This document shows positions 22,621 through 34,500 of a stretch of DNA of 64,000 nt, piece by piece (positions within the stretch are counted from its first letter, which is position 1; each line of letters begins with the position of its first letter). A program made the position numbers and the translations under genes. The notes beneath the pieces are model-generated. The model was not told where the DNA came from. It was given only the letters and a program-made list of their open reading frames with translations, and did no database searches. This DNA is from Lunularia cruciata (Eukaryota > Streptophyta > Marchantiopsida > Lunulariales > Lunulariaceae): positions 55,363,665-55,427,664 of the forward strand of contig OX419757.1 of the NCBI GenBank assembly GCA_948567375.1, written 5' to 3'.

Positions 22621-22880
22621 TGTTGAGAATCAAATGAGAATTTATAGAAACCTTCACACATCAAATATATCGCTAGAGTACTTATTCATAACATAGAAGG
22701 TACGTGGTTTTTCTTGATGTGAGGCTATGTCCACAAGAAGCATTCAGCACCAACTTTACTCTCTTAGTCTCATCTCAATTTTTGAATATAGACCTCTTCA
22801 GTAACTCAGATCTTCCTCACCATATCAAAGTCCGCTCACGAATCCAACCTAACCCCTAGACATTAGAGTAAAACCTAACA
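22621..22880 (-). repeat. 5' LTR of the copia element
   Basis: Runs from TGTTGAGAATC to CCTAACA, the partner of 11348-11607, followed by the CATAT duplication. Confidence 0.9.
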
Positions 22881-22885
22881 CATAT

Positions 22886-23890
22886 GTGGCAGTAGCTCAA
22901 GGTGATAGGCCATGGCACCAATGCAACAAAGGATAGAGAAAGGTCTAGTAAAATGAGGTCTGAGCTTATGAGGGCCAACTAACTTGAGGTTGGTGGTTGA
23001 CAGCCACATTTGATCTCTCACATTGAACTCCATGTGTTGGTGATGTGGATTTGCATACTACTTTTGTTAATTTTGGGCAATTTGAAACCTGTGATTGGCG
23101 TTCTCCACACCCTATTGGATTCTAGAAACTAAAGTATTGATAGCATCAACCTTAGTAGCCACCAGATGGACCTTCATCAAGCTTATAGGTGTGAAAGGAT
23201 GCTCTCCATACATGAGGAAGAATGGTGTGACTTGTGTGGAAGCATTCACTAAATTTGTGTAAGAAAATTCCACCAATGGGAATAAGGTGTCCCAACTCTC
23301 TTGCTCATCCAAAGTAAAGCCCCAAAGCATGTCCTCAATAGTGTGATTTTCCTTCTTTGCTTGTCCATCAATCTGTGGATGGTAAGCTATGGACATGGCC
23401 AATTGGTTTTGAAGAACCCAAAGAGTGTTCTCCAAAACAAACTAGTGAATTGAGTGCATCTATCTATGATGAGTACTCAAGACAAGCCATCATGAGAAAA
23501 GACTACATCTAAGTACAATTGAGCTAGTTGTGGGGCAGTCACATCTTTGGTGGTAGGATGCACATGAATTATTTTTTTGAGTCGGTCGACAAAGATTACA
23601 ATGGAGTCAAACCTAGAGGTGGTATTGGGCAATTCACAAACTAGATCCATGCTAACTTGTTCCCAATGTTGTGTAAGAGTGGGGAGAGGTTGGAAGAGTC
23701 CTCTGGGAGCTTGATTAGAAGCCTTATTTTTTTGACAAAGTAGGTAGCTCCAAACATATCCCATCATATCATTGCTCATCTTGGGCCAATAGTAATGGCG
23801 TTTGACCACATCTAAGGTCTTGTCCACTCCAACGTGACCTACAATGGTAGAATCATGACATTTTGCTAGGATAGTGGTTCTGAGATCCAC
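22886..23890 (-). pseudogene. Chromovirus integrase
   Basis: Starting near 23890 the minus strand encodes a zinc-binding region (H....GHVGVDKT ... CQKNK, with a Cys lost), then the catalytic core with MDLVCELP and SIVIFVDRLKK for the first Asp, a damaged DRCTQFTS block for the second Asp near 23450, and AYHPQIDGQAKKENHTIEDML for the Glu. LMYGEHPFTP and later LKLVGPHKLRPHFTRPF (GPY/F region near 22930-22980) follow. Stops and a frameshift near 23440-23480 break it. The pattern is that of a chromodomain-type gypsy element. Confidence 0.75.
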
Positions 23891-23989
23891 ATCATCATAG
23901 ATCTATAACCTGCCATCATGGAAGGTGAGTCCTTGGGTGCTGGTGATGCCTTTGGATGATTGAGCACCTACAATCTATGGATCAATTTT

Positions 23990-24420
23990 TGTAGCAACAA
24001 GAATCTTGGGCTAGAATTTAGGGTTTATCTTGACTTCCACCACCAAATTTTTGGCTATCGGCATTCAAATGAATGCATCTACAAGTTGCTTCTTGCCGTC
24101 CACATATCTGATTGTCATGTTGAATTGTTGTCTCCACTCTGCCTATTGAATTTGTTGACAAGAAAGATCTTTGTGTGTCTCAAGGGAGAATAGAGGTTTG
24201 TGGTTCATCTCTACCACAAATGCCTTCTCACCTAGATAGTGCTTCCAATGCTTGGTTGCAAGGACAATGGCCAGCTCCTTTAGTTTAGTGGTGTGATAGT
24301 TGCATTCTACTGGTAATAATTTATGAGAGAAATATGCAATTGGATACCATCCATCTTGCCATTCTTGTTGTAGGATTGCTCATATTGGTTCACCTGATGC
24401 ATCTATAGCCATCTTGATTG
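23990..24420 (-). pseudogene. Chromovirus RNase H
   Basis: Minus-strand translation gives AIDASGEPI, YPIAYFSHKLLPVECNYHTT, LAIVLATKHWKHYL and NHKPLFSL, the standard gypsy RNase H order (D..S, E, D..). Several stop codons interrupt it. Confidence 0.65.
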
Positions 24421-24639
24421 GACATTTTGGGTCATGCCATTTCAAGATTGGTGTATGTAGTAATATGTCTTTCAACTCCTAAAAGATCAATTCTTGTGTG
24501 GTTCCCCATATCCACTTCTTCCCCTAGTCCAATAGGGGAAGAAGTGATATTAGAGGTGTGCAATTTTGGAGAAGTCTTTGACAAATTGATGATTAAACCC
24601 CATCAATCTCAAGAAACTCTTTAGTTGAGTCTGATCTTT

Positions 24640-25330
24640 TAGAGCACTCCATTTTTGAATGACCTCTATTTTATTTGTTAACACTTAGATATCTTCTGCA
24701 CTTAATCTATGCCCTAATTAGTCTACTTTAGATTTGCCAAACTTGCACTTTGAGTTTTTGGCATGCAATTGATTCTGTCATAGAATCTAGGAGCCATATC
24801 ACAGATGTTGCTTGTGCTCTATTAGCATTTTACTATAGATTAAGATATCATCAAGAAAAATGATAACAAATTTATCTAAGTATGGAAAAAATATGTCATT
24901 CATCAAACTCATGAAAGTGGTTGGAGCATTGGTGAGGCCAAATAGCATCACCAAGTACTCAAAGTGACCATACCTTATTCAAAAGCCATTTTGTGTATAT
25001 CTTTGTCCGTAGTTCTAATTTGGTTATAACTGCTCCACAAATCAAGTTTAGGGAAGTGCCTTGCATCCATTGAGTTGATCAAACAAGTCCTCCATACAAG
25101 GTAATGGATATTTATTCTTCACCATTTATTGATTCAATCCTCGGTAGGCAATACATATGTGCATTATTCCATCCTTCTCCTTCACAAACAATACAAGAGT
25201 CCCATATGGTGATACATTGGGTTGGATAAACCCCTTTTACAACATATCCTCAATTTGAGCCTTTCACTCCTCCAACTTATGTGGTGATAGTTGATATGGG
25301 GTCTTACAAGGAGGTGTCATCCCAAGAAGT
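24640..25330 (-). pseudogene. Chromovirus reverse transcriptase
   Basis: The minus strand encodes GFIQPNVSPYGTLVLFVKEKDG near 25200, [34 protein letters not shown] and [10 protein letters not shown] near 24844-24870. The catalytic pair of aspartates is still encoded (FLDD). Frameshifts and stops occur around 25030-25130. This is a dead polymerase domain between protease and RNase H. Confidence 0.75.
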
Positions 25331-25497
25331 ATCTCAGTTTTATGATCTAATCTCCTATTTAGTAGTAAACTTGTAGGTAATTCATCCAAAAAGACATCTT
25401 GGAACTCATTGACCACATCTTTCAATCTCTCAAGAATTTATCCATTGTGTTAGGCACTCTGGACTTCTCTTATTAAACCCCTAAAATGTCTATCTAT

Positions 25498-25680
25498 CTA
25501 ACCAATAGATGTGGTCCTTATGACATATAGAGGCAACTCTTGCCTTTGTGATCTTCCTTTAACCCCAAAGATCTTCCATTGATTAGTTTTCACTACTTTC
25601 TTTCTCCAATCCATTGTGAGGTTGTAGTGTTCAATCCATGGCATACTTAAGATTGCATCATAACAAGCTAGTTGTATCAC
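25498..25680 (-). pseudogene. Chromovirus protease, C-terminal part
   Basis: The frame contains YDAILSMPWIEHYNLTMDWR, matching the YDAILGMPWL.HYNP.IDW signature at the end of retropepsins in plant chromoviruses. The active-site Asp block should lie upstream (about 25700-25850) but is too decayed for me to point to it. Confidence 0.6.
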
Positions 25681-26104
25681 TAGATTGCTTCTTGATACAC
25701 TCTTATAGAGAGTATTACCTTTTTAGGTAATGACTCAATCCTTTGTGTCTGACCATTAGGTAACTCTACTTTGTCCTTCTCATCCTTCTCTAGTTCTATC
25801 TCCAACCTTTTTTCAATAGAGCAAGATAAGAAATTCTTTGTTGCCCTCAAAATTTATCAATGCTCTCACCGGATTGTCTTTTAGCACTCCATTTACAACA
25901 ATTAATTGTGCGTTTATCTTCCTCCATCTTTGCACACTTGTCCTCTTCCTTCCCCTACTTTTACTCTTCTTCATTGAGCCAATAAATTTGTGAGGTACAT
26001 TTATTGGTGATCTTTGTTTTCCAATGTGGTTTCCATATTATTTTCTTCAAGTTGTCTCTCCATGTGGTTATAGGCTGCTTGTATAGAGACCAAGAGCCTC
26101 TAAG

Positions 26105-27061
26105 ATGATGAGTACAACAATTGATGGTTATATGCCCAATTCGGCCACAATTGTAATATCATTGTTGTTCTACTCGAGCCCCTTCTCCTCATGGGACTCC
26201 TTCTCTCCTTTCTTTGACATGACCCAATTCTCCTTGGAGAGGTTTTGCTCCTTGATCCCAAAACTGAATTTTGCACAATTCTATAGGAATTGGTCCATCA
26301 AAATGGTGTGTCTTTGCCCAATAGTTTTGCATTGATATTATCGCTTCCCCTCCTCCAAGCACCCTTGCTGTTCTTTGAGTGCAAGAAATGGCTTCAAAAA
26401 TAGTACAAGGAGTTTGCACCATTACCTCTTGGCAAATCAGCTCTTTTCATCCTTTCTTGAAATTGTCAAGAGCTTCATTTGGACTCATATTGGATATTGC
26501 AACCTTTACATCCAAAAGTGCTTCCATGTACTCTTGTATGTTATTCTTTTGCTTCAACCTCCAAAGTCTGGTTTAGGCCATTTGCATAAAATCCATAGAT
26601 TGGAAATTCTTGAGCAACCCTTCTTGCTTGGCTGTCCAAGTGACATATCTTCCTTCTACCAACAATCATCATTCCCAAGCGTCATACCATGTGAGGGCTT
26701 TATCGGTCAAGTACCAACACGTAAACACACTTGCAAAATGATCAGTGATCTCCGTTATGAACAATCAAAGGTATTGTTTCATTCTTGAAATCCAATTTTC
26801 CACTACTCCTATGGAATGCTATCCCTTGTAAGGCTTGATGTTGCACATTTTTTTCATTTGCAATAACAATGTGGCTTGGTTGTTTGGAATCGGCATGCAT
26901 AACTCTCTAGGTACTTTGATTGCTGGTGCTGGTTGTTGAGACGGCTCTCCTTCTTGCATTACTTGATCATTCTTGATAGTAAATATTTGATTTTGTAATT
27001 CCTTCATGGTCATCTTGATTTCCCAAAACTTGCTCAACATCCCTTGCATTCCTTGCATCAA
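26105..27061 (-). pseudogene. Chromovirus gag with degenerate zinc knuckle
   Basis: Minus-strand frames from 27061 begin with a methionine-rich helix and include QMKKMCNIKPYKG. Near 26110-26158 lies YNCGRIGHITINC, a CCHC knuckle whose first Cys has become Tyr. Numerous stops fall between. The knuckle packages RNA in related elements. This copy cannot work. Confidence 0.55.
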
Positions 27062-27188
27062 CTTCTACAACTACAGATCCATGATTCCTACACACAACCA
27101 ATGTTGCTACTTCTTACTTCTATAGAGAGTTAGAATGATTACTCGGGAGGAAGCACAAACTATGGGAACTACCATTGGGATCTCAAAG

Positions 27189-27236
27189 AATTTTGGTGAG
27201 GAATATTATCACTTGATAATATTCCTCACCAAAATT
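27189..27236. repeat. Perfect 22-bp inverted repeat with 4-nt loop
   Basis: AATTTTGGTGAGGAATATTA plus TC (27189-27210) is followed by ACTT and then by its exact reverse complement (27215-27236). It lies in the leader region of the decayed chromovirus. Perfect pairing in an otherwise heavily mutated element suggests a recent duplication-inversion or a selected foldback. Confidence 0.9.
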
Positions 27237-27678
27237 GCAGACTACAAAATCCCTAAACATCACTTTTGGTCTAACTACATAACAGATTTCTACTTGCATG
27301 TTGAAAAGGTGAGGATTTATTACATTCAAATCCATAATATCATAATGGAATGTAAATTTTCAAATCCCACTCTTTGTCATATACCACCATAGATAAAATC
27401 ACCGAGTTTGGTAAATTCATCACTATGTCCATGAATTCTGCTCCAAGAGATACTCTCATTTGCTCATGCTAGATATACATAATCTTGATGTCAAATAGAT
27501 TCAAAAATGGGAAGCTAGATGCAAGAAATTATCCTCTTGGTGCCTCAATCCCATCTGCTCTCTAAAACACTTCCTAAGTCCAACAATTGCAATATGTTTT
27601 CTCTCCTCAAATTACTCAATTTTAGTAGCTCATTTTTTTTCCGAGATAGGTGATCCACCCTCTTGGATTAAAATACCC
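27237..27678 (-). other. Chromovirus leader, no gene seen
   Basis: This stretch separates the hairpin from the primer-binding site. It is AT-rich with no convincing frame. It is best taken as the 5' untranslated leader. Confidence 0.5.
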
Positions 27679-27690
27679 GCTCTGATACCA
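27679..27690 (-). promoter_or_regulatory. Primer-binding site for tRNA-iMet (chromovirus)
   Basis: The minus strand reads TGGTATCAGAGC, an exact 12-base match to the complement of the initiator tRNA-Met 3' end. It is separated by one base from the end of the 5' LTR. Confidence 0.9.
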
Positions 27691-27691
27691 T

Positions 27692-28289
27692 TGTAATACT
27701 CCAAGGACAGGCAAACTCTCCAAGAGACATACAAGAGAGAAAACACCAATTTCACACTCAATACTACGATGCACCAAAGGAGCACCTTCTCTTTATTATA
27801 TAGCAAAGAGGATTCCTCAAAGGAAGCTCCACTCTTGGATCAGATACATGGATTGGTGACATGTTAGCAAGCTTCATCCTTGGATTAGTTTTTTGGATGG
27901 GTGACATGTCAATCCTTGTCCTATCTAGTTGGTCAAATAGGTTTGACCAAAGGGAATCCTTAAGGAATCTTCCTATAGGGAGCTTAGAATTGCATGGGTG
28001 AGATACCATTGGAAAGCTCTCAATGAGACAAGTCATAAGGAGGAAAATGGAAGGCAAAATTCCCTTTAGGAAATAAATCTTTCCATTTTTGAGGTCTAAT
28101 TCATTAGTTTAGGCCTCCAAAATTGGCTCTAAAGTTATCAAGCTATTTTTGACTTTTGCTCTATTAGTAGAAGTACTCTTTTTGTGACACCTTTGTCTAA
28201 TCTTCCTAGCCCATTGTACACAACATCCTTCTAGATGTTATCAAGCCAATTTTTATCTCCAAATAATATGTCTAGCTACTTATATTACA
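27692..28289 (-). repeat. 5' LTR of the chromovirus (598 bp)
   Basis: The ends are TGTAATACTCC on the plus strand at 27692 and ...TATATTACA at 28289, so TG...CA in both directions with short inverted termini TGTAATA/TATTACA. It is homologous to 2410-2938 and to the solo LTRs at 51344-51921 and 53083-53848. Confidence 0.85.
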
Positions 28290-28424
28290 CCAATCTTGGA
28301 GACTTATGTGATAGAGGTGGAGGGAGGATCCTTTTCTCTCTAGATGTTATTGTGGAAAATGAGAGATTTTCTATCCCCATAGGCACAAGAGGACTGTCCA
28401 TCTTTTGCTTCACTATCATCATAT

Positions 28425-28538
28425 TGGACTAGATGTTTACAATCCTCCTTGATGGAGCGATATTGTGAGCAAACGCTACATTCTCTCTTAGTTGACTTGT
28501 CCATTCCTCATGCTACTAGAGCACATCTTTGCTCTTGC
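28425..28538 (+). pseudogene. RLE LINE protein, C-terminal region, left half
   Basis: This frame is open for 38 codons, starting WTRCLQSS and including PHATRAHLCSC, and runs straight into the CTTGC target duplication of the giant-LTR element. Removing that element puts it in phase with 48682 onward, so the two halves were one exon-like frame. The segment corresponds to the linker between reverse transcriptase and endonuclease in LINE proteins of this kind, where a (R)AxLxS.xGxGAGxWL-like signature occurs. Bases 28290-28424 probably belong to the same protein (GLSI at about 28401) with a frameshift. Confidence 0.5.
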
Positions 28539-30762
28539 TGTGGTGCACACATTTTTTAGTTTCTTTTGTTTTGTTAGTGTTTTGAGGAAGAAGTGAGTAA
28601 GAAAGCGGAATTACAAAGAAAAGAATGGAAGGGTGTGTCTTCGGAGTAAACCCAAAGAAGTTAACTTTGGGTCGGAAAATGGAAGTACTTGGAAGGGAAG
28701 TACAAAGAAACAAGTCCAAAGATGATCATGTTTGGATTGGGCAGCAAAGGCCAATGCAAAGATGGTCTAACAACCTTTCTACGTGGCAAGAAAGTACTCT
28801 TCAAGAAATGGTAGAGGTAGAAGAAGCATGTCTTAACAATGACAGGACATCAACAAGCAGAAGAAGGGGGAGTCGATTTTGAAATTGACTGAAGAATGAT
28901 TGCACTTTAGGATAATATAAAATTGTGATTGCTCAAGGGAAAATTGAATATGTCAAGTAGATTTCATGTTTCTCTAAGTAGTCATCCTGCAGTGATGCGT
29001 GTCAAGAAGCCGATTGAAAGTGAAAATTTCCAAAATCAAGAAGGGGTTAGAGTGTCGTGTCCATGAGAGGGAATAGTTTTCCAATGCCAAAGAACAAGAG
29101 AGCAAATCATGGCAAAGAAGATCAAGAACACCCTCACAGTAAGGAGCTTTGCAATTTGGAGGTTAGATGTCATAGCAAAGATTGAGGTCTTGAATAGACT
29201 TCATATTACCTTTTTAGCATGGAACTTGAATTTTACTTTCCCGGGAGTCATGGTAGAGATAGCTGCCAATAATTAAGCGGAAGGCCTTGAAGTTGAGGAG
29301 AAGAGAGGAAATCCAACTCGATGGACTGAGTTGCATTGGAGGTTAGTGTTGGGAAAGGAAGCAAGAGAGCCAATGGGGATCACCTTCTATCGGAAGTGTG
29401 ATGCTACAAAAGAGACTGCAAAAATTTGCAATTCATTCTTTGCTCCGCGTACAACTAATGGTTATAAGGTGGAGTCCTATTGGGACCCAATTAAATGAAG
29501 GATTGTAGGAGTGATTATGGCAATGTTCAAACCCAAACAAACAACATACGTGAACATGCAGCAGTCAGTCTTCTTCCACTGGATGTTTGCACGAGTGAGG
29601 TGAATTAGGCAAAGTGTTTCCACCAATGAATGAGGCAGATGGTCATCAATTGGAGAACAAATTCACCTCCACATTATTTTGCACCATTTGCAGCACATTT
29701 CTATGTTGGGTTAAATTTGCTAACAGCGGAGGTGAGGCATCACATGGTGTCACATTTTCATCCTGATTTGAGACGAGAAGTGGATGAAGAAGAACAATAC
29801 TACATGGCACACTTGCGAGCCAATGATGATCATTTCTTTAGAATGGAACAACAAGAGATGGAAGAAGTCATAACCCCAAAGAAGAATGAGAAGTGGACTC
29901 AACCCAAAGAAGCAGAGTTGCCTCCAGCACAAAGGAAGATCCAAAGACTCATTGTGCGGGGTAAGAAGGTGGTAAAAGAAGAACTTATAGAAACCAAGTT
30001 TGAAGGGGAGACATAGTCTAGACAAGAAGACTCAGAAGAAGTAGAGCTCACATTATAGACTATGGAATCCGGAAGTGAGAGTGAGGGTGAAGACAAAGTT
30101 CAGCAATCGACTGAAGCAGAAGAAGATGAAGATTTTCATGCAACAATTGACCGTATGGAGGGAAGTGTTAATTCTTCTGTAGCCCAGGTCATGGAAGAGA
30201 TGGAGGCCAAGCAATAGAAGGAGATCCCTATGGGCCCAAGTTCAGCAGGTTAAGGAAGAAGGAAGCTCGGATGCAATATTGCTGAAAGTACTAAGATCAA
30301 GACTTCAAAAGCCGGTGGAAGGGGTGAAGTACAAAGATGTGGCCAAAGACAAAGAGAACTTTGGAGGAATACAATATTTAGCACAAGTTGTAACTCCACT
30401 GTTGGGGCTATTGAAAGAGCAATAGAAGGTAATTCCGCCATCTAGGATGAAGGCAAAGAACAAGTTGCAAGTGGTGAAGTGAAGGGATTGTAGGAACGAG
30501 TAAACCAAAGAGACAAGGAAGTTGAAGAGCTTCGGGTGGATATAGTCTTGAAGAAGAAGACTTTCAAGAAGTTGCAAGAGAATTTAGAGTCAAGAGGGAG
30601 AGAAATGCAGTGTCAAGCAAAGAGTTGAAGGAGCAGATGATGTTGCTGACCAAGATGAAAGAAGAGGTCAATGATGTGTGCATCAAGAGTATCCATGTAA
30701 AAGTGATGGCAGCAGTGATGGAGCAGGAGTTAGAAGGCTTGAGGAAGAGAGCAACCAAGAAG

Positions 30763-30766
30763 GATC
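30763..30766 (+). repeat. Left 4-bp target duplication of the intact B element
   Basis: GATC here and at 38600-38603. The homologous empty site in the other giant LTR near 47155-47175 reads AAGGATCAAGCATGG with a single GATC, confirming the duplication is 4 bp. Confidence 0.9.
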
Positions 30767-31458
30767 TGTGAGCCGGCCTGTCTCTCACTCAGGATGAACC
30801 TCTGATGGCTATTATGGTAGCGCACCATGGACTAAGAAGGCAAGGAACCCCAACTCCATCATATTCCTCCAAGGCTAACACTCCAAGACTCAAGACATTG
30901 CTCACTAGAGAACTCAATGAGAGAGAGATAGTTGCAAATGAAAGGATGATGAGTACCTCCTCACTCCTTGTTTATATACTTGTGAAATAGTTACGTACCA
31001 AAGTTACTAATTACCGTAGTAACTCAAGTTACTAGACTAAAAGTCAAGTAAAGTCAAAAAGTAGAAAGGAATATCCATTCACATGGGCATATTCCCCTAA
31101 GCATGTGGTCTTATCTTGACCCAACCACTAAAGCAAGGATTCCTTCACATGGGCTATCCTTGGACTAAAGAAGAATCCAAAACAAAAAGGCTTGCGGGCC
31201 CAAGAGTTCTCAACTCTTTCCCCAAAGCCAAACACCTAGGAATAATACCAAGTCAACACACTAAAATCCAAAATAGTGGTGCTCATCTTTTCTACTTCCT
31301 CTAAAGTAAGGTCCCATCTATCTTAGCTATGACTAACTTTAGCTAACCATGACTAATATAGAACCATCCTTTATCTCTATATAAATAATATCTCTTAAGT
31401 ACTTGTAATACCAAGCTAAATATCACAATACCACACACATGCACAAATGGGTGTTACA
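30767..31458 (-). repeat. 3' LTR of the intact B element (692 bp)
   Basis: Plus strand TGTGAGCCGGCC...GGGTGTTACA. Identical by eye to 37908-38599. The two short frames inside it (61 and 62 codons) recur in every B LTR only because the LTRs are homologous. Confidence 0.95.
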
Positions 31459-31475
31459 TTTACCCCCGGACTAAG
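31459..31475 (-). other. Polypurine tract of the intact B element
   Basis: The minus strand reads CTTAGTCCGGGGGTAAA immediately before the 3' LTR. Confidence 0.75.
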
Positions 31476-31506
31476 TTTTCACTTTGTCCTCAAAGTGAAG
31501 GTCTCT

Positions 31507-34500
31507 CTACCTTCTATGGTACATCTTCAACTTATCATGGTTAATCCTATCAAAGTGTCTTCCTCCCAACTCCTTGAGATCATAAGTGTAATTTCCCCAC
31601 ACCTTCTCTACTATGAAAGGTCCAAAGTACTTAGGCAAAAACTTCTTTTGTACTCTCTTGAATCGAATGGAATCAAACAACATTACCCAATCACCTTCTT
31701 TGAAAGGCTCCACCTTCTTCTTGCCTTGCCTCTTGTCATAGCTCTCCTTTTGTTTCCTTTGGGCTTGCTCCACTCGAACCATAGCAACTGCTCTTGCCTC
31801 TTCCAACTCCATGAGTTGATCCTTCCTTGACTTCTCTGCATCACTTCCTTGTGCTTTCTTCAATCTCCTATGAATGCTTTGGAAGGTAGGAAGATCAAAG
31901 TGAATAGGTAAGGTAGACTCAATACCATACACCAATTGGAATGGAGAATATCCAGTGGAAGTCTTCATGGTTGTCCTATACTCCCACAAAACTGCATGAA
32001 TCCTCTTGTCCCAATGATGTTTAGCCCCCTCCATTTCTGCATCTTTGGCCAACATCATGCACAAGGTCTGATTGGTTCTCTCTGCCAAGCCATTGGAATT
32101 TGGCTTATAGGATGTAGTTACTCTATGTGTGATAGAGAAATGTCGTAGCATGGTTGTAGTAATGCTTCCTGTAAACTCTCCTCCTCTATCAAAAACCAAC
32201 TCCAAAGGGCATCCAAACCTAGTGATAATGCGTTCATAAAGAAATCTACCCACTTCATCTTCATTCTTGTCCCTCAATGGTCTAGCCTCAACCCACTTGG
32301 TAAGGTAATCAGTAACTACCACAATGTACCGATTGTTCCTTGGGGTTCTATTGAGAGGTCCTACAAAATCAATTCCCCACTTCTCAAAGGGTCCTAGCAA
32401 TGGAATTGATCTAAGTGGTGGAGTGGATGTAGACTTTCTAGCAAAAGCTTGACAAACATGACAAGTTTTGCAATAATCAAGACAATCCTTGAAAATCCCT
32501 CTCCAATGGTAACCTGCATCTAGAATCTTGAAAGCAGTCACCTTTCCTGCAAAGTGTCCTCCACATACTAAACCTTCATGAAACTCCTTTATGAGTAGGA
32601 TAGACTCTTCCTTACCCACTGCTCTTCGAAGTAGACCATCTGCTCCTTGGTGAAAAAGAATATCCTCCACCATTGTGTAAGGTCTAGATCTTGCTGCAAG
32701 GGCCTTCCTCTCCCTAGCATGCATCCCTTCTGGATAGTTACCTCTTGTCACAAAATCCACAATCTCCTTGTACTCCATTGGAATCTCTTGAGTGACTGAG
32801 ATTGTCATGAGCTCCTCATCCGGGAAGGAATCATCTACTGGCTCATCTCCATCATGATCATAGGCTCTAGATAACAAATCAGCATTTGCATGTTTCTTTC
32901 CTGGCCTATCCTCAATTGTGTAGTCATACTCAGACAAGAGTATCATCCACCTTGCTAGTCTCCCTTCAACATTAGGCTTGTTGAAGATGTACTTCAAAGC
33001 CTTGTGATCCGTGACAATTGTGGCTTTCCCTCCAATCAAGTAGTGTCTAAACTTCTTGAGACCAAAGATCACTGCCAACCCTTCTCTCTCTGTGACAGAG
33101 TAGTTCTTCTCTGCTGAAACCATCTGCCTACTAGCATAAGCTATTGGATGATCATGCCCATCTTGGTCTAATTGACTAAGAGTGCATCCTATAGCTACAT
33201 TAGAAGCATCAGTGTAGAGGATGAAAGGCTTACTCCAATCAGGTTTAGCAAGAATTGGAGCTACAACAAGGGATTGCTTGAGCTCCTCAAAAGCTTTGAG
33301 AGCCTCCTTGTCTTCCAAAATCACCATGTAATCTACACCCTTCTTCATGTAGATGGTCAATGCATAAGCCTTGTTGGAAAATGAGAAGATGAACCTCCTA
33401 TAGTACCCAACCATTCCCAAGAATTGGCGTAACTTTGTCAAGCTTGAAGGGAATGGAAGGTCTGAGATTTTCCTCACCTTCTCAGGATCAACTGCTATTC
33501 CATCCTTGGAGATGATGTGCCCCAAAAGTAGACCTTCTTCACATCCAAAAATGCACTTCTCTGGGTTGAGTGATGCATTTGCCTCATCCAAGCGTTGCAA
33601 GACTTTGATTAGGTGCTCAAAGTGCTCCTCCTTGCTCCCATAGACACAAAAGTCATCAATGAAATCTCTCACAAATTTCCCAATGAAAGGTTCAAATACC
33701 TTGTTCATGAACCGTTGGAATGTGGCTGGAGCATTGCAAAGCCCAAAAGGCATGACCTTGAAAGCGTAAGTTCCCCAAGGTGTGGTGAATGTGGTGAGTT
33801 GTTGATGCTCTGGTGCAATCTTTATTTGGTTATATCCACTATAACCATCTCCAAAACTGTACCTCTCATGACCTGCAACCTCCTCCAAGATCTCATCAAT
33901 GAATGGCAATGGGTAGTAGTCCTTCTTGGTAACAGCATTGAGCTTCTTGTAATCCACACATACCCGAAGCTTGCCATTCTTTTTCTTCACAATGACAATT
34001 GGAGACACCCATTCTGAATTCTCCACCTCAAAGATAAATCCAGCCTCCTTGAGCTTATCAATCTCCTCCTTCACAACCAAAGATATTGGTGGGCTAATGC
34101 GACGTTGCTTTTGGCGGATTGGTCTTGCATGTGACTCCACCTCTATCTTGTGCTCCTCCAAGGTGACTTCCTTCAAATCCTTGTAACTAAAAGCAAACAC
34201 ATGGATGAACTTGCGGAAAATCTCCTCAAATCTCACCTTCTCCTCCTTGGTAACATTTGGGCCATACTTGAGGGTAGATAACCTTCTCTCTACCTCCTCA
34301 AGTGTCAATGGTGATTTATCTGGGTCCTTCAAAACCTCTGGCTTAGGTGCAAAATCCATAGCACACAAAGGATACACATCTGAATCAGATTCAGATTCAT
34401 CCTCCTCCGTGGAAGTCTCCTCTTCCATGCTTGTGTCCACACCTGAAGCTCCTCCTTCAGAATCAGATTCCCAATAATCAGAAGATGGGGTATCTGAATG

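Larger units (their letters stand above)
11348..22880 (-). mobile_element. Ty1/copia element (Tork-like), interrupted
   Basis: Two 260-bp LTRs (11348-11607 and 22621-22880) bound the element, with a perfect 5-bp duplication CATAT at 11343-11347 and 22881-22885. It reads right to left: primer site, gag, protease, integrase, reverse transcriptase, RNase H, polypurine tract. The order integrase before reverse transcriptase identifies copia, and RSTRGYVFTLGGG in RNase H suggests the Tork lineage. Two later insertions, 12358-14994 and 15863-17692, break the reverse transcriptase. All frames carry stops. Confidence 0.9.
2410..28289 (-). mobile_element. Chromovirus (Ty3/gypsy with chromodomain), nested and decayed
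   Basis: The element reads right to left: LTR 27692-28289, perfect tRNA-iMet primer site, gag, protease, reverse transcriptase, RNase H, integrase, chromodomain, polypurine tract and LTR 2410-2938. It is interrupted by the B insertion (3169-11251) and the copia insertion (11348-22880). Removing both restores the order of integrase, GPY/F-like tail and chromodomain. Every frame carries stops or shifts. The left LTR lacks its outer end of roughly 70-100 bp, so the TSD is lost. The base following the right LTR, 28290, returns to LINE sequence. Confidence 0.8.

Noticed and set aside
30805-31304. 61- and 62-codon frames starting MAIMVAHHG and MTQPLKQGF, repeated in several B LTRs
   Set aside because: They recur only because the LTRs are homologous. 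They overlap the promoter and R regions and carry no motif.
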